A DNA stretch of 64,000 bases from Lentibacillus saliphilus (GCF_019093865.1 NZ_JABJXD010000002.1:124001-188000), one strand, 5' to 3'; positions 16,105-25,964 are shown, counted from the stretch's first letter. The notes: generated by a model not told the origin, from the sequence alone. Numbers and translations are program-made.

Positions 16105-17421
16105 ATGGCATATAAAGATGAGCAATTGAGTGAAGAAAAAGTATTCAAAGACCCTGTCCATCGTTATATTCATGTGAAAGATCGCGTCATTTGGGATTTG
16201 ATTGCCACGCCTGAATTTCAACGCTTGCGGCGCATAAAGCAGCTAGGGACGACGAATTTAACATTTCACGGTGCTGAGCATAGCCGGTTTAATCATTCAC
16301 TCGGTGTCTATGAGATCGTTCGTCGTATCATTTATAATTTCCGTGATCGCCCGCATTGGAACGAAGAAAAAAGGCTGCTCAGTCTTTGTGCCGCGTTACT
16401 TCACGATCTCGGGCATGGACCATTTTCCCATTCGTTTGAAAAGGTGTTTAAATTAGATCATGAACAGTTCACCCAAGATATCATATTGGGAGATACATAT
16501 ATTCATGACATTCTTGAGCGTGTTGCACCAGGATTTAGCCAGGATGTCGCTGATGTCATCGCCAAAACGTATTCTGATCAGCTCGTTGTGAGTCTGATTT
16601 CGAGCCAAATTGATGCTGACCGGATGGATTATTTACAGCGCGATGCTTATTTTACAGGTGTCAGCTATGGTCATTTTGATATGGAACGGATCTTGCGGGT
16701 GATGCGCCCAATCGAAGATCAAGTCGTCATTAAAGCAACGGGTATGCATGCAGTTGAAGATTATATTATGAGTCGTTATCAAATGTATTGGCAAGTGTAT
16801 TTCCACCCTGTTACGCGCAGTGCGGAAGTCATTTTGTCAAAGATATTTAAGAGAGTTAGGCACTTATATGACATCGGATATACGTTTAAGGTGGCCCCTA
16901 CTCATTTTATGTCGTTTTTTAAAGGGAAAGCAGATTTGGATGCTTATTTGAAGCTCGACGAAGCCATTGTATATTATTATTTTCAAGTGTGGCAGGATGA
17001 GGATGACGCGATTCTAAGTGATCTCTGTGAACGGTTTATGAACCGCCGTTTATTTAAATATATTGAGTTTAATCCGAACAAACAAATGGAAGCATGGATG
17101 GAATTACATGCGTTATTCCGTGAGACTGGCATCGATCCAGACTATTATCTCGTAGTTGATTCGTCATCAGATCTGCCGTACGATTTTTATCGCCCTGGTG
17201 AAGAAGAGGAGCGTTTACCCATTCATCTCTTGATGCCAACTGGGGATTTGAAGGAATTGTCTCGTCAATCCGACATTGTTGAATCAATTTCAGGGAAGAA
17301 GCGGACTGATCATAAGTTATATTTTCCAATGGACATGCTTGATCAAGCAGATCATTCGGAGACGCTACTCCGAATTAAGAACATATTGAATGGACAAGGA
17401 GCTGTCACTGATGCTGAGTAA
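16105..17421 (+). CDS. ywfO: HD-domain phosphohydrolase YwfO
   Basis: A 438-residue HD-superfamily protein related to dGTP triphosphohydrolases. Metal-binding motifs are visible: HSRFNHSLGVYEI (~57-69) and ALLHDLGHGPFSHSFE (~94-110), with a later Asp in SSQIDADRMDYLQRDA. YwfO-type proteins act on nucleotides, but the exact substrate is unsettled. ATG 16105 (product starts MAYKDEQ) is the likely start, though the upstream GGGTTG is a weak ribosome site; an 18-codon upstream extension is unlikely. Its last 11 bases overlap ywgA, so the two are translationally linked. Confidence 0.85.
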   Translation: MAYKDEQLSEEKVFKDPVHRYIHVKDRVIWDLIATPEFQRLRRIKQLGTTNLTFHGAEHSRFNHSLGVYEIVRRIIYNFRDRPHWNEEKRLLSLCAALLHDLGHGPFSHSFEKVFKLDHEQFTQDIILGDTYIHDILERVAPGFSQDVADVIAKTYSDQLVVSLISSQIDADRMDYLQRDAYFTGVSYGHFDMERILRVMRPIEDQVVIKATGMHAVEDYIMSRYQMYWQVYFHPVTRSAEVILSKIFKRVRHLYDIGYTFKVAPTHFMSFFKGKADLDAYLKLDEAIVYYYFQVWQDEDDAILSDLCERFMNRRLFKYIEFNPNKQMEAWMELHALFRETGIDPDYYLVVDSSSDLPYDFYRPGEEEERLPIHLLMPTGDLKELSRQSDIVESISGKKRTDHKLYFPMDMLDQADHSETLLRIKNILNGQGAVTDAE

Positions 17422-17905
17422 TCATGTTAAGTTAATGCAATTTTTTTCAGACATCAAAGTGGTTGCAGGTAGAAAAAAGTTGCAAAAAATGATTTATATT
17501 TTACAAGCTTGTGGTGTGCCGTTTGAAGAGAAATTTGCGTTTCATAAATTCGGCCCATACTCTGAAGAACTGTCTCTTAGAATGGAAGAATTATGTAACC
17601 TCGGTTTTATTACTGAGGATAAAATGGAGAAAAGTAATTATGTGCAATATCAGTATACAATGACATCAGACGGGGTAGCTTTTCTAGAGCAATTTCCTCT
17701 GGACATGCCTGACCTCCACCCTTACGTTGAATTACTCCAAGGAAAAAGCTCGCGTTTTTTAGAGCTTGTAGCAACAATGCTTTATTTCCAAGATCTATCA
17801 AGACATGAGGTTCAGCAAAAGGTTCACATTGTAAAACCAAAACAAAAATATAATGACAAAGAATTTGCCGAAGCGTGGTCGTTGATTGATAAATTAGTTC
17901 AATAG
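17411..17905 (+). CDS. ywgA: YwgA family protein
   Basis: A 164-residue cytoplasmic protein. A winged-helix-like pattern (GRKKLQKMIYILQACG; FHKFGPYSEELSLRMEEL at ~46-63) recalls the Panacea/GepA-like fold of small regulators. ATG 17411 follows AAGGAG by 8-9 nt; an earlier ATG at 17390 lacks a ribosome site. It overlaps ywfO and shares its transcript. Function unknown. Confidence 0.75.
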   Translation: MLSNHVKLMQFFSDIKVVAGRKKLQKMIYILQACGVPFEEKFAFHKFGPYSEELSLRMEELCNLGFITEDKMEKSNYVQYQYTMTSDGVAFLEQFPLDMPDLHPYVELLQGKSSRFLELVATMLYFQDLSRHEVQQKVHIVKPKQKYNDKEFAEAWSLIDKLVQ

Positions 17906-17964
17906 CTGTCCCTAATGGTTATTTAAATGATATGAGCATATATGTGAATCACATAAATGATATG

Positions 17965-17973
17965 TGCTACAAT
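17965..17973 (+). promoter_or_regulatory. Extended -10 promoter of ywhD
   Basis: TG-C-TACAAT (17965-17973), 35 bases before the ywhD ATG; the -35 region (TGAATC, 17945-17950) is poor, as is usual with extended -10 elements. Confidence 0.55.
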
Positions 17974-18008
17974 AAATGGCAATTAAACGATTGAAGGAGG
18001 ATCCTTTT

Positions 18009-18533
18009 ATGAGTGCAGATCAATCTTCTGATAAAAAAAAGCGAGCACAGTCATTTACGATTGTAAAGGACGATTCGACTGATGGCCACGGAGGCTATGG
18101 CGCTGGATCAATCAGTCTTGAAAATATGTCTTCGGTCATCGTCGACCCTAATGAGAATAAAGCGTATGTAGATATGGCGGCGATGCATGCACGTAGTGAG
18201 CTTGAGCGACGTGTGAAATATGTGCAAGACAAGAGTGAGGTGCCTGATCCAAAGCAGTATTGGATCGTGTGGGTAACTGTTGAAACGGGAGAACATGGCC
18301 CATATTATGCCGGTGTTGGTGCAAGTGAGCTATTAGTCGATAAACCAAACAAGCGCGCATTTAAATCAATGGCAGAGCACGTCACCAATATGGAGAAATC
18401 GTTAAAGGGCAAAATTGTTGTTGACCGCATGGACGATCATTCCAAATCATTGCTCCGGGACTTTTTAGAGGAATTCGATGCGGCCATGTGGCTTAATTCG
18501 ACGGATGAGTTGAAGCAGGCATTAGCTAAGTAA
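18009..18533 (+). CDS. ywhD: YwhD family protein
   Basis: A 174-residue soluble protein matching the YwhD family in length and in order. Recognisable stretches: FTIVKDDSTDGHGGYGAGSI (~16-35) and YWIVWVTVETGEHGPYYAGV (~80-99). ATG 18009 has an ideal AAGGAGGAT 6 nt upstream; the 11 codons before it are not used. Single-gene unit with a long terminator. Biochemical function unknown. Confidence 0.82.
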   Translation: MSADQSSDKKKRAQSFTIVKDDSTDGHGGYGAGSISLENMSSVIVDPNENKAYVDMAAMHARSELERRVKYVQDKSEVPDPKQYWIVWVTVETGEHGPYYAGVGASELLVDKPNKRAFKSMAEHVTNMEKSLKGKIVVDRMDDHSKSLLRDFLEEFDAAMWLNSTDELKQALAK

Positions 18534-18706
18534 CGTACTGTCCTTATTGAGTTTTAAAGTGTTTGGTCTTACGTTAAACGATGAACGTAAGATTAATTTT
18601 GGCTAAATTGTGAACGAATTATGAATAATTATCGAAAATGTTGAAGTTCATGAGAGAACTTTGTAGAATGAACATACATGGGCTACTCATGTTTTACTAG
18701 GACACT

Positions 18707-18760
18707 AAAGAAGCCGACAGAGCTTGTGGACGGACACCACATGCTCGTCGGCTTCTTTAC
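18707..18760 (+). terminator. Long hairpin terminator after ywhD
   Basis: AAAGAAGCCGAC (18707-18718) pairs with GTCGGCTTCTTT (18747-18758); the stem continues inside as GAGC/GCTC and TGTGG/CCACA with single-base bulges, giving about 20 bp. The arms are A/T-rich outside, so it can work in both directions; pbpG ends 206 bases further on. Confidence 0.85.
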
Positions 18761-18801
18761 GTTTGATGGAATTGGCTGGTGTATGGGCGGAGTCTCGTCG
18801 A

Positions 18802-18906
18802 AATCGGCAAGTACGCGCTCGTAATCGGCGGAACTGCGTTAAGAATCGGCAATCCCGTGCTTGGAATCGGCGGAACCGCATGAAAAATCGGCGAGCCCGC
18901 GCTTGT
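18802..18906. repeat. Degenerate tandem array, 21-nt period, 5 units
   Basis: AATCGGC recurs at 18802, 18823, 18844, 18865 and 18886, each exactly 21 nt apart. The 14 nt between alternate between two types: units 1, 3 and 5 end near CCGYGCTTGT, units 2 and 4 start GGAACYGC, so the higher-order period is 42. Both strands stay open for about 70 codons because 21 is a multiple of 3, but neither frame has a ribosome site. The array sits between the ywhD terminator and the convergent end of pbpG, with nothing else recognisable in the gap 18534-18965. Confidence 0.85.
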
Positions 18907-18965
18907 ATTCAGTGGCCTTGCTCCCGCACTATGTGACGTAGCGCACCATAGCACCACGTCCTCCA

Positions 18966-21023
18966 TTACAATCCAAATAGTATATCAAACCATTTTTCAA
19001 AAACACCTTTCTTATCATCGTCGACCTCGTCACGTGGATGAGGTATATCAAGCTCATCACTAGGCATATGTTGGGTGCAGTATTGCTGCGGCTCTGTTCC
19101 TTTTTCGAAATACATCACGCGACTTGTATCACAGTAAGGTGTGGCACGTAAGCCGCTATTCGGATCAATGTTTAAACTAATGATCCCTTCTGGCTTTTCA
19201 AAAGATGCTACAGGCTTACCTTCATGAGCACGCTCCATAAAATTAGCCCAAATGTCTTTTGCATACCCTGATTCTGCGACTCGGTCGATTGTGCGGTTGT
19301 CATCGTAACCATTCCAGACACCGGTAACGATATTGGGACTAAACCCAAGCATCCACCGATCTGATTCGGTTGAACCCGATTTGCCCGCATATTCACGTGT
19401 TAATTCATGCGCAATATCTGCGCCTGTAACGGTCATATGACCATTTAAACTTGTATCAAACATGCCTGTCATAAGCTGTGTTAAAATAAATGCTTTCTTG
19501 GGATCGAGTACAGTAGTAAGAGTATCATCGTTCACGTCCCGTTCGAACACAGTCTTTCCATCCTGAGAGACAATTTTTTGGATTGTATGGGCATCGACAG
19601 CTTTTCCACCGTTAGCAAGCCGGCTATAGGCTGTTGTCATATCTGCCATCGATACACTTGCCGTACCAAGTGCGAGTGACGGTACCTCAGGCAGCTCTCG
19701 TTCGATACCAAAACGGTGGGCCGCTTCAATTAAGGCATCTGTTCCAATAAATAAATTGGTTTTTACCGCGAAAATGTTGTCAGAGACAGCTAATGCCTGT
19801 GCCAGCGTGATTGGCTCATATGCATAGTAATCGTTGAAATTACTCGGCTGATAAACCTCACCGTTATCAAGCTTAAAGGCGGTAGGTTTACTAATGAGAC
19901 GTGTTTTTGCATTGTAGCCATGCTCGAGTGCAGCATAATATAAAATCGGTTTAAAGGCTGAACCAGGCATTCGCTTCGCCTGAATTGCGCGGTTAAATTG
20001 ACTATCCTCGTACGAACGACCGCCAACGAGCGCTTGAATGCCTCCTGTTTCCGGAGACATTGCGATAGCACCTACTTCAATATCGCTATCTTTTGCCACT
20101 GTGTTTTGAACCGTTGAATCAAGCGTCTTTTGTAACGTCTCTTCAAGTGTGGTGTAGATATGATAGCCCGATGAACGGACAAGCTCCGGATCCATATTTA
20201 ATATATGTGCGGCTTCTAGTAGGGCTGTGTCAAAAAAGTGGGGGGCAAATCGCTTCTCAACTGTGTCTTGTGAGTCATTAAAAGACAGTTGTGCCCACTT
20301 GGCTAAGAATTGATCCTGCTCAGAGATCATCTCTTCATCGTACATATGCTGTAAGATGCGTTGCTGGCGCTGTTTCGCTTTATCAAAATCGTTGAATGGA
20401 GAATAGTACGTTGGTCCTTTCGGAATGCCAGCGAGCATGGCTGCCTCAGCTAGTGTAAGCTCTTCGGCTGTTTTGTTGAAAAAATGTTGACTTGCTGCTT
20501 CAATACCATAAGCACCATGACCAAAGTAAATCGTATTTAAATACCCTTCAAGAATTGTTTCTTTATCATAATGCATTTCAAGGCGGACCGTGTAAAATGC
20601 CTCACTTATTTTTCGCTTCCATGTTTTTTCATGTGATAAAAATAAATTTCGGGCATATTGCTGTGTAATCGTGCTGGCGCCTTCTCTTAAAGACATTGTC
20701 TTTAAATCAGTAAGCGCCGCACCGAATATGCGCTTTAAATCAAAGCCACCGTGATCAAAGAAATGCTGATCCTCCGAAGCGATAATGGCATCGATCATAT
20801 GAGGTGAGATGTCGTCAATTGGAACATAATATCCCTGTTCAAGCCCTTGCTCTTGCCCAATGACATCACCACTTTTACTATAATAAATCGTCGTTTGTGC
20901 CTTTGATAGGTCTGGCGGACCGAGTATAAAGCTAAGCAAATAGATACCTGCCATGGCAATAATGCCAATTGAGATCAGTGCTGGAATGAAGAATTTTATG
21001 CCTTTGATCAGTATGGATTTCAT
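18966..21023 (-). CDS. pbpG: Class A penicillin-binding protein (PbpG/PBP2D type)
   Basis: A 685-residue bifunctional peptidoglycan synthase. An N-terminal membrane anchor (~9-33) is followed by the glycosyltransferase domain (~60-235) with EDQHFFDHGGFD and REGASTITQQYARN, and the transpeptidase domain (~320-640) with SAFK (SxxK, ~357), SDN and KSG (KTG-type). ATG 21023 is preferred: GGTGGGG lies 8 nt upstream, and an in-frame GTG at 21038 is part of that signal. B. subtilis PbpG is about the same length, sits at this position and is made in the forespore; that regulation is an inference here. Confidence 0.9.
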   Translation of the reverse strand: MKSILIKGIKFFIPALISIGIIAMAGIYLLSFILGPPDLSKAQTTIYYSKSGDVIGQEQGLEQGYYVPIDDISPHMIDAIIASEDQHFFDHGGFDLKRIFGAALTDLKTMSLREGASTITQQYARNLFLSHEKTWKRKISEAFYTVRLEMHYDKETILEGYLNTIYFGHGAYGIEAASQHFFNKTAEELTLAEAAMLAGIPKGPTYYSPFNDFDKAKQRQQRILQHMYDEEMISEQDQFLAKWAQLSFNDSQDTVEKRFAPHFFDTALLEAAHILNMDPELVRSSGYHIYTTLEETLQKTLDSTVQNTVAKDSDIEVGAIAMSPETGGIQALVGGRSYEDSQFNRAIQAKRMPGSAFKPILYYAALEHGYNAKTRLISKPTAFKLDNGEVYQPSNFNDYYAYEPITLAQALAVSDNIFAVKTNLFIGTDALIEAAHRFGIERELPEVPSLALGTASVSMADMTTAYSRLANGGKAVDAHTIQKIVSQDGKTVFERDVNDDTLTTVLDPKKAFILTQLMTGMFDTSLNGHMTVTGADIAHELTREYAGKSGSTESDRWMLGFSPNIVTGVWNGYDDNRTIDRVAESGYAKDIWANFMERAHEGKPVASFEKPEGIISLNIDPNSGLRATPYCDTSRVMYFEKGTEPQQYCTQHMPSDELDIPHPRDEVDDDKKGVFEKWFDILFGL

Positions 21024-21224
21024 TGTTATTATCCCCACCAGTTTGTCGTAAAACGAAATGAATTGAATACAAAATCGGTTGTGTTACGAAGCGTTATTTT
21101 TTAACAGTATGGGAAAACATCGACATAATTAAACACATCATGCTAAAAATATGAATAGTGATTGATTATAAGAGGGGATTGTCGTTATAATAGGGTATTA
21201 TACGTATGTAGGAGAGGCTTAAAG

Positions 21225-21647
21225 ATGAAGGTATCCATTGAACTGCGAACAGCGGTAGAGGACCAGGATCAAGTGGAATATCATACGACACACGCAATAG
21301 GAGATCTTTATCGAAAAGGTGCAACGGATGTGATTATGTTTGAAGAAAAGACGGATGATGGCACCATCCAAAATATGATGACGATTCAGGCAGATAAAGT
21401 GAGCATAAAACGTACGGGCGCCTTAACGATGCACCAGCAGTTCAAACACAAACAATCCACTGAGAATGTGTTGCGTCACCCGTATGTGACGATACATATG
21501 GAAACATGGACAGATGCTATCAATTATGACACGGAGCGTGGTCATTTATCCGTTTACTATACTGTTAAATTGAATGGACAGGAACCACGTAAGCAGCAAT
21601 TGGACGTTTCGATAAAAGATCATCACACATCAGTGACTCACCATTGA
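21225..21647 (+). CDS. ywiB: YwiB family beta-barrel protein (DUF1934)
   Basis: A 140-residue protein, same length class and position (before argS) as B. subtilis YwiB. DUF1934 proteins fold as lipocalin-like beta-barrels with unknown ligand. The ATG follows GGAG; 21 codons upstream are open but lack a ribosome site. argS starts 31 bases downstream, so co-transcription is likely. Confidence 0.8.
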   Translation: MKVSIELRTAVEDQDQVEYHTTHAIGDLYRKGATDVIMFEEKTDDGTIQNMMTIQADKVSIKRTGALTMHQQFKHKQSTENVLRHPYVTIHMETWTDAINYDTERGHLSVYYTVKLNGQEPRKQQLDVSIKDHHTSVTHH

Positions 21648-21678
21648 TGTGTACTGACATAACTAAGGAGGCACCATC

Positions 21679-23349
21679 ATGAATATATTGGCCCAAACAG
21701 AAGAAACATTAAAACAAGCAATCGCTCAAGCCGTTCTTAATGCAGGACTGGTTGCTGAGGCAGACATGCCGAGTATTGTACTTGAAACACCAAAGGAAAA
21801 AGCGCACGGAGACTTTGCAACGAATATCGCGATGCAGCTTGCGCGTGTTGCTAAAAAAGCGCCACGTCAAATCGCTGAAGATATCGTAAGCCATCTCGAT
21901 AAGAGTCGTGCGTCAATTCAACAGGTTGATATTGCTGGACCAGGCTTTATTAATTTTTTCATGAAACAGGACTATCTTGGTGATATTGTTGCGACAGTGC
22001 TTGAGGCCGGAGAAGATTATGGTCGCACGAATACTGGTGAAGGCCAGCGTGTTCAAGTCGAGTTTGTTTCGGTTAATCCAACTGGTGATTTGCACGTGGC
22101 CCATGCGCGTCATGCGGCTTTTGGTGATGTGCTTTGCAACTTATTTGACGCATCAGGCCATAAGGTTGACCGTGAATATTACATTAACGATGCAGGTAAC
22201 CAAATTGATAACCTTGCCCGTTCAGTCGAAGCTCGTTATTTCCAAGCGCATGGCGTGGATATGGAAATTCCTGAGGATGGCTACCGAGGCGACGACATTA
22301 TTGATATCGGCAATACGCTTTATCAAGAACATGGTGATAAATGGATTGAAGCTGATCCAGCCGAACGCCTCGCTTTCTTCAAATCTTATGGTTTAAAATT
22401 TGAATTGAACAAGCTTAGAGAAGACCTTGCCGAATTTCGTGTTCATTTTGATCGTTGGTTTTCTGAACAAAGCTTATATGATGATGGAAAAATAGAAGCT
22501 GCTCTTGACGTATTGAAGGAGCGGGAATATACGTATGAAAAGGATGGCGCTGTTTGGCTGAAATCAACTGAATTCGGTGATGACAAAGACCGCGTGCTCA
22601 TTAAACAGGACGGTAATTATACGTATTTAACACCTGATATTGCGTATCATCAATATAAATACGACCGTGGTTACGACAAAATTATTAACGTATGGGGCGG
22701 AGATCATCACGGCTACATTCCCCGCATGCGTGCTGCCATTCAGGCGCTTGGCTATCCAGTTGAAAAGTTTGACGTCAAAATTATTCAGATGGTCAATCTT
22801 GTAGAAAAAGGTGAGCGCGTCAAAATGAGTAAACGTGCTGGTACGGCCGTATCGCTCCGTGAGCTCATTGGTGCCGCAGGAGTTGACGCTGTGCGTTATT
22901 ATTTTGTGATGCGTTCTAACGAATCTCAGCTTGACTTTGATGTAGAACTGGCACGTTCAGAGTCTAACGAAAACCCAGTTTATTATGTTCAATATGCCCA
23001 TGCGCGCATATCTACGATGTTGAAGCAGGCTAAGAATAAAGGATTTGAAGTGGATGGCGCTTTTGATGCCTCTCTTTTAACGGCTGATAAGGAGCTTGAT
23101 TTACTTACAAAGCTAGGTGCGTTTCCACAAGTGATTGCTGAGGCAGCAGAGAAAGCCGCACCACAACGCCTAACCCAGTATGTATTTGATTTAGCATCTG
23201 CCTTACACAGCTTCTATAACGCTGAAAAGGTGCTTGACGGTGACAATCTGGAATTGACCAGTGCACGTATTGCCCTTATGAAGGCTGTTAAAATTACAAT
23301 CGCCAATGCGCTGAAGTTACTCGGTGTTCGCGCACCAGAGCAAATGTAA
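21679..23349 (+). CDS. argS: Arginyl-tRNA synthetase
   Basis: A 556-residue class I aminoacyl-tRNA synthetase that charges tRNA-Arg. The N-terminal additional domain is at ~1-115. The HIGH-type motif is HVAH (139-142) in [12 protein letters not shown] and the KMSK motif is intact (VKMSKRAG, ~382). The anticodon-binding domain lies at ~440-556, ending [13 protein letters not shown] as expected. AAGGAGG lies 6-7 nt before the ATG. Confidence 0.97.
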   Translation: MNILAQTEETLKQAIAQAVLNAGLVAEADMPSIVLETPKEKAHGDFATNIAMQLARVAKKAPRQIAEDIVSHLDKSRASIQQVDIAGPGFINFFMKQDYLGDIVATVLEAGEDYGRTNTGEGQRVQVEFVSVNPTGDLHVAHARHAAFGDVLCNLFDASGHKVDREYYINDAGNQIDNLARSVEARYFQAHGVDMEIPEDGYRGDDIIDIGNTLYQEHGDKWIEADPAERLAFFKSYGLKFELNKLREDLAEFRVHFDRWFSEQSLYDDGKIEAALDVLKEREYTYEKDGAVWLKSTEFGDDKDRVLIKQDGNYTYLTPDIAYHQYKYDRGYDKIINVWGGDHHGYIPRMRAAIQALGYPVEKFDVKIIQMVNLVEKGERVKMSKRAGTAVSLRELIGAAGVDAVRYYFVMRSNESQLDFDVELARSESNENPVYYVQYAHARISTMLKQAKNKGFEVDGAFDASLLTADKELDLLTKLGAFPQVIAEAAEKAAPQRLTQYVFDLASALHSFYNAEKVLDGDNLELTSARIALMKAVKITIANALKLLGVRAPEQM

Positions 23350-23454
23350 CACTTCTTTCGGGCACTTTTATAAATGAAATGGGAATTAAGTTGTCTGAAC
23401 CAGTGTACAGCCTTGTGCCTTTTTCTGGTTAAACGTTAAATATTCGTAATATAT

Positions 23455-23506
23455 GACCGACCGGTTTGCTGATCAATATGTCGCTAAACCAGTCGGTCTA
23501 TTTATT
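23455..23506 (+). terminator. Terminator of the ywiB-argS unit
   Basis: GACCGACCGGTTT (23455-23467) pairs with AAACCAGTCGGTC (23486-23498), one mismatch in 13, then TATTTATT. A smaller AACCAG/CTGGTT hairpin with a T-run precedes it near 23398-23430. Confidence 0.8.
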
Positions 23507-23560
23507 GTATCTTTGTTCAAAAAAAGTGGACCATCTTCCATCATAAAGATAATGTTTGAG

Positions 23561-23589
23561 TTGACTGAATGATCATTCATCATTTAAAG
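23561..23589 (+). promoter_or_regulatory. fadF promoter with overlapping TetR-type operator
   Basis: TTGACT (23561-23566), 17-nt spacer and a weak -10 TTAAAG (23584-23589). The perfect 14-bp palindrome TGAATGATCATTCA (23566-23579) fills the spacer and touches the -35. It resembles the B. subtilis FadR operator TGAATGANTANTCATTCA. A TetR-family gene lies in the same operon (31551). A related palindrome is at 25966-25979. Confidence 0.7.
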
Positions 23590-23693
23590 TAGTACATAGG
23601 GGAAAATGAAAAAGTGTTTGTTTTTGTAATAATGAAAGGGCTATCATATCTTTATAACCTTATTGATAGACTGAGTACAAAGGGGGAGCGGGG

Positions 23694-25805
23694 ATGGATA
23701 CATTTTTAACAGTTAATTTAGGTGCGTTCATTGTCATCGCGCTGTATGGTATTTATTTGTTTGGGAGAGTTATAGCGACAAGACTCGCTTATATGAAGCT
23801 TGGACAATCATCTAAGTTTGACGGAGAAATCAAAGAACGATTGATAAAAGTGGGCACGATCGTATTCGGTCAATCAAAGCTGTTAAAGGATAAAAAATCC
23901 GGTATCATTCATGTCATGATGTTTTATGGGTTTATCCTTGTGCAATTTGGAGCCATTGATATGATCGTCAAAGGCTTGGCCCCAGGTAAACATTTGCCAT
24001 TTGGTCCACTTTATCCTGGATTTACATTTTTTCAAGAGCTTGTCACGCTCATGATTCTTGTAGCCGTCGTATGGGCTTTTTACCGTCGTTATATTGAAAA
24101 GCTTGTGCGTCTTAAGCGTGGTTTTAAAGCGGGTCTCGTTCTGCTGTTTATCGGAACACTCATGTTATCCGTACTTCTCGGCAATGGGATGGCGCTCATT
24201 TGGCACGGGCATGATCCAGCGTGGACAGAGCCAGTGGCTAGTGTTATTGCGATGAGCTTTGGCTGGTTAGGTGAAACGTCTGCAATGGTGATGTTCTTTG
24301 TTTTCTGGTGGATACATACTTTGACCCTTTTGGCGTTTCTCGTTTACGTCCCACAATCGAAGCATGCGCATCTCATTGCAGCACCGATTAATGTGTTTTT
24401 ATCTAAGCGTGTTCCAGGTAAGCTCAAGACGCTTAACTTTGATTTAGATGATATGGAAGACGGAGATGAAGCAGATATTTCATTTGGTGCTGGAAAGGTT
24501 GAGGACTTCGAACAATTCCAGATGCTGGACTTTTATGCATGTGTTGAATGTGGAAGATGTACAGATGTCTGTCCAGCATCCGGTACCGGAAAAATGCTGT
24601 CACCAATGGACATTATGGTGAAATTACGCGACCATCTAACTGAAAAAGGTGCTGCAATTACGGGGAAATCACCATGGGTTCCGACATATGCCTTCCGTCA
24701 AACACAAGGCAACTTAGCGGCAACAGGAACTGGAGAAGCTGCAGCTGGTATGGAAACGATCCAAATGATTGGTGATGTCATCACAGAGGAAGAATTGGCT
24801 GGCTGTACAACGTGCCGCAACTGTGAAGACGCTTGCCCGGTCATGAATGAGCATGTCGGAACGATTATTGATATGCGCCGTTATCTCGTTATGACTGAAG
24901 GGAAGATGGATTCCGATATTCAACGCGCTGTTATGAATATTGAACGTCAAGGCAACCCTTGGGGGCTTTCGAAAAAAGATCGGATCAAATGGCGTGATGA
25001 GGATGAATCAGCTTACATTCCGACTGTCAAAGAACTGAAAAAAGAAGACAAATCTTTCGAGTATTTATTTTGGGTCAGTTCAATGGGGGCCTATGATAGT
25101 CGAAGCCAAAAAATTGCCCTAGCATTTGCGAAGTTGCTGAATGAAGCGGGTGTCAGCTTTGCCATTCTCGGTAACAAAGAACAAAACTCCGGTGATACGG
25201 CACGCCGAATCGGAAATGAATTTCTTTTTCAAGAAATTGCCGAGAAGAACATTAAGGAATTTAACAAGCATGACGTGAAGAAAATTGTTACGATTGATCC
25301 ACATGCTTATAACATTTTTAAAAATGAATATCCGGATTTAGGCTTTGAAGCAGAGGTGCTACATCATACGCAGCTTCTCTATGACCTTGTGAAAACTGGT
25401 AAGCTGAAGCCGCGGCAGGAGATTAATCAGCGCCTAACGTACCATGACTCATGTTATTTGGGACGCTATAACGGTGTGTATGACCCACCACGCGAGATTC
25501 TCACGGCAATACCAGGATTAGAACTTGTTGAGATGGATCGAACAAAGGAAAATGGTATGTGCTGTGGCGCTGGTGGTGGCCTTATGTGGGCCGAAGAAAC
25601 GACGGGGCATCGGATTAATGTCGCTCGGACTGAGCAGGCGCTCGCTGTAAAGCCACAAATGATATCCAGCGCTTGCCCATTCTGTCTCACGATGCTTAGT
25701 GACGGCACAAAGGCTAAAGAAGTAGAAGAAGATATTAGTACGATGGACGTCGCAGAAATTCTCGCCTTATCTGTACTCGTTGAAACGGAAAAACAACCAG
25801 CTTAA
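23694..25805 (+). CDS. fadF: FadF: membrane iron-sulfur oxidoreductase of fatty-acid oxidation
   Basis: A 703-residue protein. The first ~225 residues hold about six membrane helices of the nitrate-reductase-gamma type. Two ferredoxin-like clusters follow: CVECGRCTDVCP (283-294) and CTTCRNCEDACP (371-382). The C-terminal half has two CCG-type motifs of heterodisulfide-reductase proteins (MCCGAGGG ~624 and ACPFCLTM ~661). FadF is thought to pass electrons from acyl-CoA dehydrogenase/ETF to the quinone pool. It leads the acyl-CoA operon and its promoter overlaps a candidate FadR site. Confidence 0.9.
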   Translation: MDTFLTVNLGAFIVIALYGIYLFGRVIATRLAYMKLGQSSKFDGEIKERLIKVGTIVFGQSKLLKDKKSGIIHVMMFYGFILVQFGAIDMIVKGLAPGKHLPFGPLYPGFTFFQELVTLMILVAVVWAFYRRYIEKLVRLKRGFKAGLVLLFIGTLMLSVLLGNGMALIWHGHDPAWTEPVASVIAMSFGWLGETSAMVMFFVFWWIHTLTLLAFLVYVPQSKHAHLIAAPINVFLSKRVPGKLKTLNFDLDDMEDGDEADISFGAGKVEDFEQFQMLDFYACVECGRCTDVCPASGTGKMLSPMDIMVKLRDHLTEKGAAITGKSPWVPTYAFRQTQGNLAATGTGEAAAGMETIQMIGDVITEEELAGCTTCRNCEDACPVMNEHVGTIIDMRRYLVMTEGKMDSDIQRAVMNIERQGNPWGLSKKDRIKWRDEDESAYIPTVKELKKEDKSFEYLFWVSSMGAYDSRSQKIALAFAKLLNEAGVSFAILGNKEQNSGDTARRIGNEFLFQEIAEKNIKEFNKHDVKKIVTIDPHAYNIFKNEYPDLGFEAEVLHHTQLLYDLVKTGKLKPRQEINQRLTYHDSCYLGRYNGVYDPPREILTAIPGLELVEMDRTKENGMCCGAGGGLMWAEETTGHRINVARTEQALAVKPQMISSACPFCLTMLSDGTKAKEVEEDISTMDVAEILALSVLVETEKQPA

Positions 25806-25886
25806 CGATCGTAACTGATTAAAGAAAAATTCAAACTGTTTTTTTGAAACGTAGATTATGGTTGTAAAATCGTTTCTAAAAAGAAA

Positions 25887-25915
25887 TTGGTCATACATTT
25901 TCGTTATGATAGAAT
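25887..25915 (+). promoter_or_regulatory. Candidate internal promoter before the thiolase gene
   Basis: TTGGTC (25887-25892), 17-nt spacer, TAGAAT (25910-25915). It would allow fadA-icmF to be transcribed apart from fadF. Transcription would begin near 25922, inside the strong hairpin described next. Confidence 0.5.
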
Positions 25916-25917
25916 AC

Positions 25918-25953
25918 AAGAATGAGAGGGGTCACACGTAGCCTCTCATTCTT
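25918..25953 (+). other. Perfect 12-bp hairpin between fadF and fadA
   Basis: AAGAATGAGAGG (25918-25929) and CCTCTCATTCTT (25942-25953) are exact reverse complements around a 12-nt loop. No T-run follows, so it is not a classic terminator. It may protect or process the fadF-fadA transcript, or sit at the 5' end of a transcript from the promoter just upstream. Confidence 0.7.
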
Positions 25954-25964
25954 AAGACCATCAC

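Noticed and set aside
18724-18966. Overlapping ~70-codon open frames on both strands with seven-residue repeats
   Set aside because: They arise from the 21-nt tandem array, which keeps frame on both strands. Neither has a ribosome site, and the plus-strand frame begins within the ywhD terminator hairpin.
25918-25953. Simple terminator of fadF
   Set aside because: The stem is strong but no T-run follows and the next genes belong to the same pathway; termination was not assumed.
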